Assembly (NCBI GenBank): GCA_900557385.1
Contig: USSP01000074.1
Span: 1-8,144, forward strand
Direction: 5' to 3'
Length of the DNA stretch: 8,144 nucleotides
DNA from: an uncultured Lachnospiraceae bacterium
GTDB taxonomy: Bacteria > Bacillota > Clostridia > Lachnospirales > Lachnospiraceae
Below are positions 5,657 to 8,144 of this stretch, one piece after another; position 1 is the first letter of the stretch; each line of letters opens with the position of its first letter. The translations under genes were made by a program, and so were the position numbers. The notes below the pieces were generated by a model, which worked only from the letters and a program-made list of their open reading frames with translations, made no database searches and was not told the DNA's origin.

Positions 5657-7318
5657 ATGGAAGAAAAGACAGCAATGCGTTATACTGATGCAAAAATTGA
5701 TGAACGAATTTTAAGGGCTTTGGCGGAAATCGGGTTTGAAAATATGACACCAATTCAGGAACAGGCTATTCCGAAATTGTTGGAGGGAAAGGATATTATC
5801 GGGCAGGCACAGACCGGAACCGGAAAAACAGCGGCCTTTGGTATCCCCATGATCCAGATGGCAGATCCGGAGGATCGTTCCTTGCAAGCCCTGGTTTTAT
5901 GCCCTACAAGAGAACTTGCCATGCAGGCAGCGGAAGAACTGCGACGATTTGCCAAGTATCTGCATGGAGTGCGGATTTTGCCGGTATACGGTGGACAGGA
6001 GATTTTTCACCAGATTAAGGCGCTGAAGGGTGGCGTGCAGATCGTCGTGGGAACACCGGGGCGTGTGATGGATCATCTGCGTAGAAAAACGCTGCGGACA
6101 GACAACCTGAAAATGTTAGTGTTGGATGAAGCGGATGAGATGCTGAATATGGGTTTCCGTGAAGATATCGAGACTATTTTGCAGCAGGTACCTGAGACAC
6201 GGCAGACTGCGCTTTTCTCAGCTACCATGCCGAAACCTATTCTGGATATTACTTCCACTTATCAGAAACCGGATGCAGAGTACATTAAGCTGACCAAGGA
6301 TGAAGTGACCATTAACCTGGTAAAACAGTGTTACTATTACATCAAACGTGACCAGAAGGAAGAGGTGCTGTGTCGTTTGATGGACTATTATCAGCCGAAA
6401 CGTTCCCTGATTTTTTGTAATACCAAGAGAATGGTGGATGAACTGGCTCAGAACCTGAAGGCTCGCGGGTACTCAGCGGATGGTCTTCACGGCGATCTGA
6501 CCCAGGGGCAGAGAGATACGGTGATGAATTTGTTCCGCAGCGGACATACGGCAATTCTGATTGCTACTGATGTAGCTGCCAGAGGAATTGATGTGGACAA
6601 TGTAGAGGCAGTCTTTAACTATGATGTGCCTGATGACATTGAGTACTATGTACACCGGATCGGAAGAACCGGAAGAGCAGGGAAAACCGGAAGAAGCTTT
6701 ACACTGGTAGTAGGGCGTGAGGTTTATAAGATCCGGGATATCGAACGCATCTGCAAGACACAGATTCAGGAGAGAACGGTTCCCTCTGCACAGGATGTGA
6801 CAAGGCGTAAGGCTGAAAAGATACTCCGGGAAGTAGATCGTCTGATCGCTTCGGAAGATCTGACACAGATGAAAGGTCTTTTGTCTCATCATCTGGAGGA
6901 GAGTGGCTACACAGTACTGGATGTGGCAGCTGCCTTTTTGAAGCAACAGATGGGAGATGAACTGGAAGAAATTGTTGCGGAGAGACCTCGTAGACGGGGA
7001 AGCAGAGAAGAGGATGGAAGACGCCGCAGAACCGATCGGCGTGAGGATAACAGCCGTGGACGCAGAGGAGCCCGGGACAATGAGAGAAACGGACGCAGAG
7101 ATACCGAAGGACGGGGATGGAAGAGAACCAAGAAAATGGGAGAACGGGGAGAAAAGCCGTCAAGACGCAGAAACGAGGAACGGGATTTACGCCGGGTGAA
7201 GGATGTGGATCGAAACGGAATGCCGAAGAAGCCGCATACTTCCGGTAAACTTAGAAAGGGAACACCGGTGAAGGGCAAAATGTCCTTTACCGAGTATTCC
7301 AAGAAGCACGACTTATAA
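5657..7318 (+). CDS. cshA: DEAD-box ATP-dependent RNA helicase (CshA/DeaD type)
   Basis: 553 aa from ATG 5657. All helicase motifs are present: Q motif with Phe27 and Gln34, motif I AQTGTGKT (51-58), Ia PTRELA (83-88), GG (112-113), TPGR (133-136), II DEAD (157-160), III SAT (188-190), IV IFCNT (252-256), V TDVAARGID (304-312), VI HRIGRTGR (333-340). Sequence such as DEADEMLNMGF and GLHGDLTQGQRD is close to Bacillus CshA. Such proteins unwind short RNA duplexes with ATP in the cytoplasm, helping mRNA decay, ribosome assembly and cold growth. Residues ~380-430 form the dimerisation-like region, and ~440-553 an arginine-rich, probably disordered RNA-binding tail ending in KMSFTEYSKKHDL. An in-frame ATG at 5549 would add 36 residues encoded by the inverted repeats; I regard these as untranslated leader. 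No convincing promoter was found, though the preceding terminator implies one between 5535 and 5656 or some readthrough. Confidence 0.95.
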   Translation: MEEKTAMRYTDAKIDERILRALAEIGFENMTPIQEQAIPKLLEGKDIIGQAQTGTGKTAAFGIPMIQMADPEDRSLQALVLCPTRELAMQAAEELRRFAKYLHGVRILPVYGGQEIFHQIKALKGGVQIVVGTPGRVMDHLRRKTLRTDNLKMLVLDEADEMLNMGFREDIETILQQVPETRQTALFSATMPKPILDITSTYQKPDAEYIKLTKDEVTINLVKQCYYYIKRDQKEEVLCRLMDYYQPKRSLIFCNTKRMVDELAQNLKARGYSADGLHGDLTQGQRDTVMNLFRSGHTAILIATDVAARGIDVDNVEAVFNYDVPDDIEYYVHRIGRTGRAGKTGRSFTLVVGREVYKIRDIERICKTQIQERTVPSAQDVTRRKAEKILREVDRLIASEDLTQMKGLLSHHLEESGYTVLDVAAAFLKQQMGDELEEIVAERPRRRGSREEDGRRRRTDRREDNSRGRRGARDNERNGRRDTEGRGWKRTKKMGERGEKPSRRRNEERDLRRVKDVDRNGMPKKPHTSGKLRKGTPVKGKMSFTEYSKKHDL

Positions 7319-7927
7319 AGGTAAAGAACCATTCCAGGGAATAGGTGCATAGGCATTGGCCAGTTCACTGCCATGCTCTTTTAACCAGTTCTGGTAGAGC
7401 CGGTAATCCGGCATGACCTTTTCTACCAGCCCCCAGAAGGCTTTGGAATGATTCATATGGGTGAGATGACAGAGCTCATGCACCACCACATAATCCAGTA
7501 CATGAGGTGGAGCCATCATCAGCCGCCAGTGGAAGGAGAGGGTGCCATTGGAGGAACAGCTTCCCCAACGGGTCTTTTGCTCCCGGATGGCGATGGTGTT
7601 ATAGGAGCCGCCTGTAAACTGCTGAAAATACGCCACGCGCTCCGGAATGTAGCGCTTTGCTATCTGACGGTATTTTTTCTCCAGAAAAGCCTTCTGCGTG
7701 TCCGTGTAACGACTGTTCTGCTGGTAAATTGCACTGAATTTGCGGTAATTTTCCAACAACCACGGATGTCTGTCCCACAGAAGGGCGATAATCTCCCGGT
7801 CTGACATGAAACGGGGTGCTTTGATAAGCAGCGTTGCCTGATCCGTGAAGGAAAAGGATACGGATTTTCGATTACTTTTGATAATTTCGTAGGGGATTTT
7901 CACATCCCCGCAGGTGTATTCTTTCAT
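7313..7927 (-). CDS. YgjP/WLM-type zinc metallopeptidase (DUF45, SprT-like)
   Basis: 204 aa, slightly shorter than E. coli YgjP relatives but complete. The active site is HELCHLTHMNH at residues 150-160: His150, Glu151 and His154 form the HExxH zinc motif and His160 is a probable third ligand, followed by SKAFW. The family hallmark RWGSCS is at 120-125 and FHWRLMMAP at 132-140. There is no signal peptide or membrane segment, so it is probably cytoplasmic. Members are predicted metal-dependent peptidases, sometimes linked to restriction-modification or DNA-protein crosslink repair families such as SprT/Wss1, but the substrate here is unknown. Its stop overlaps the helicase stop by 6 bp in a convergent arrangement. 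No Shine-Dalgarno sequence precedes the ATG; upstream bases on this strand are pyrimidine-rich. The start of the thiamine pyrophosphokinase gene lies 36 bases away, divergently. Confidence 0.9.
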   Translation of the reverse strand: MKEYTCGDVKIPYEIIKSNRKSVSFSFTDQATLLIKAPRFMSDREIIALLWDRHPWLLENYRKFSAIYQQNSRYTDTQKAFLEKKYRQIAKRYIPERVAYFQQFTGGSYNTIAIREQKTRWGSCSSNGTLSFHWRLMMAPPHVLDYVVVHELCHLTHMNHSKAFWGLVEKVMPDYRLYQNWLKEHGSELANAYAPIPWNGSLPL

Positions 7928-7963
7928 ACATAAAGTGTAACACAGGAAAGGAAATTTTGCACG

Positions 7964-8144
7964 ATGGGAAAATGTATACTGGTGTGCGCAGGCGAGTTCG
8001 TCCCCATTGAGATACCTGTAGAGGATGGGGACTATGTGATTGCTGTGGATGGAGGATTCCGTTATTGTCAGATGCTGGGGATTTTACCGGATCTGATTCT
8101 GGGCGACATGGATTCCGCCTCGGAGGAAGAACGGGCTGTGATCT
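7964..8144 (+). CDS. thiN: Thiamine pyrophosphokinase, N-terminal part (3' end outside window)
   Basis: The first 60 codons of a gene cut by the right edge. It begins MGKCILVCAGEF and shows YVIAVDGGFRYCQMLGILPDL (24-44) and ILGDMDSAS (45-53), matching the AADGG...LG..PDLVIGDFDS pattern of thiamine pyrophosphokinases. The enzyme moves a pyrophosphate from ATP to thiamine to give thiamine diphosphate in the cytoplasm; the aspartates of DGG and GDMDS are in the region that binds metal and nucleotide in the family. AAGGAA at 7948-7953 lies 10 bases before the ATG. With only 36 bases between the divergent start codons, its promoter probably lies inside the start of the metallopeptidase gene. The C-terminal thiamine-binding domain is not visible. 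Confidence 0.88.
   Translation, partial: MGKCILVCAGEFVPIEIPVEDGDYVIAVDGGFRYCQMLGILPDLILGDMDSASEEERAVI

Noticed and set aside
6473..7374. Several 150-residue open frames on the minus strand opposite the helicase
   Set aside because: They are antisense to a highly conserved DEAD-box gene, are rich in Ser, Pro, Leu and Cys as expected from reading arginine-rich codons in reverse, and lack good ribosome binding sites.
7448..7804. 118-aa open frame on the + strand
   Set aside because: It lies wholly opposite the metallopeptidase gene, which has clear HExxH and RWGSCS motifs; the + frame has no recognisable domain.
7892..7909. GGGGAT/ATCCCC 6-bp hairpin near the metallopeptidase start
   Set aside because: Lies inside the coding sequence (codons for GDVKIP), lacks a T-run, and can be explained by codon choice; possible as a control site for thiN but unsupported.

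Overview
The window reads as chromosome of a mid-GC, low-GC-lineage Gram-positive anaerobe, most likely a Clostridia member of the Lachnospiraceae type. This rests on the yqfD-phoH-HD protein-ybeY order typical of spore-forming Firmicutes, the GGAGG-type ribosome binding sites and the protein flavour. The taxon is inferred from gene order and style, not from a marker gene.

Positions 2-5076 (+) hold a tightly packed run that looks like one operon: the end of sporulation gene yqfD, a PhoH-family ATPase, a seven-TM protein with a degenerate HD domain in the place normally held by the cyclic-di-AMP phosphodiesterase PgpH (YqfF), the endoribonuclease YbeY, and a 14-TM MOP-superfamily flippase. The first four genes overlap by 11, 26 and 17 bp; the flippase starts at or just after the ybeY stop. 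PhoH and YbeY belong to RNA/ribosome quality control, YqfD to sporulation. The HD protein has lost almost all metal ligands and the usual extracellular domain.

Positions 5077-5548 form a small separate unit: an intergenic stretch with a plausible sigma-A promoter, a 92-aa protein of unknown function with a faint resemblance to DUF2007-type proteins, and a clear rho-independent terminator.

Positions 5549-7318 (+) hold a block of three end-to-end inverted repeats (5559-5641) followed immediately by a CshA/DeaD-type DEAD-box RNA helicase with a long arginine-rich tail. The repeat block is translatable in frame with the helicase, so automatic start calling may absorb it as a false N-terminal extension.

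Positions 7313-7927 (-) encode a YgjP/WLM-type zinc metallopeptidase, convergent with the helicase and sharing the palindromic TTATAA as double stop. Divergently from it, at 7964, the start of a thiamine pyrophosphokinase gene runs off the right edge.

No tRNA, rRNA, CRISPR array, transposase or phage gene was seen. The most unusual items are the pseudoenzyme-like HD protein, the Lys-Asn in place of Lys-Thr/Ser in the PhoH Walker A motif, and the structured repeat block before the helicase.
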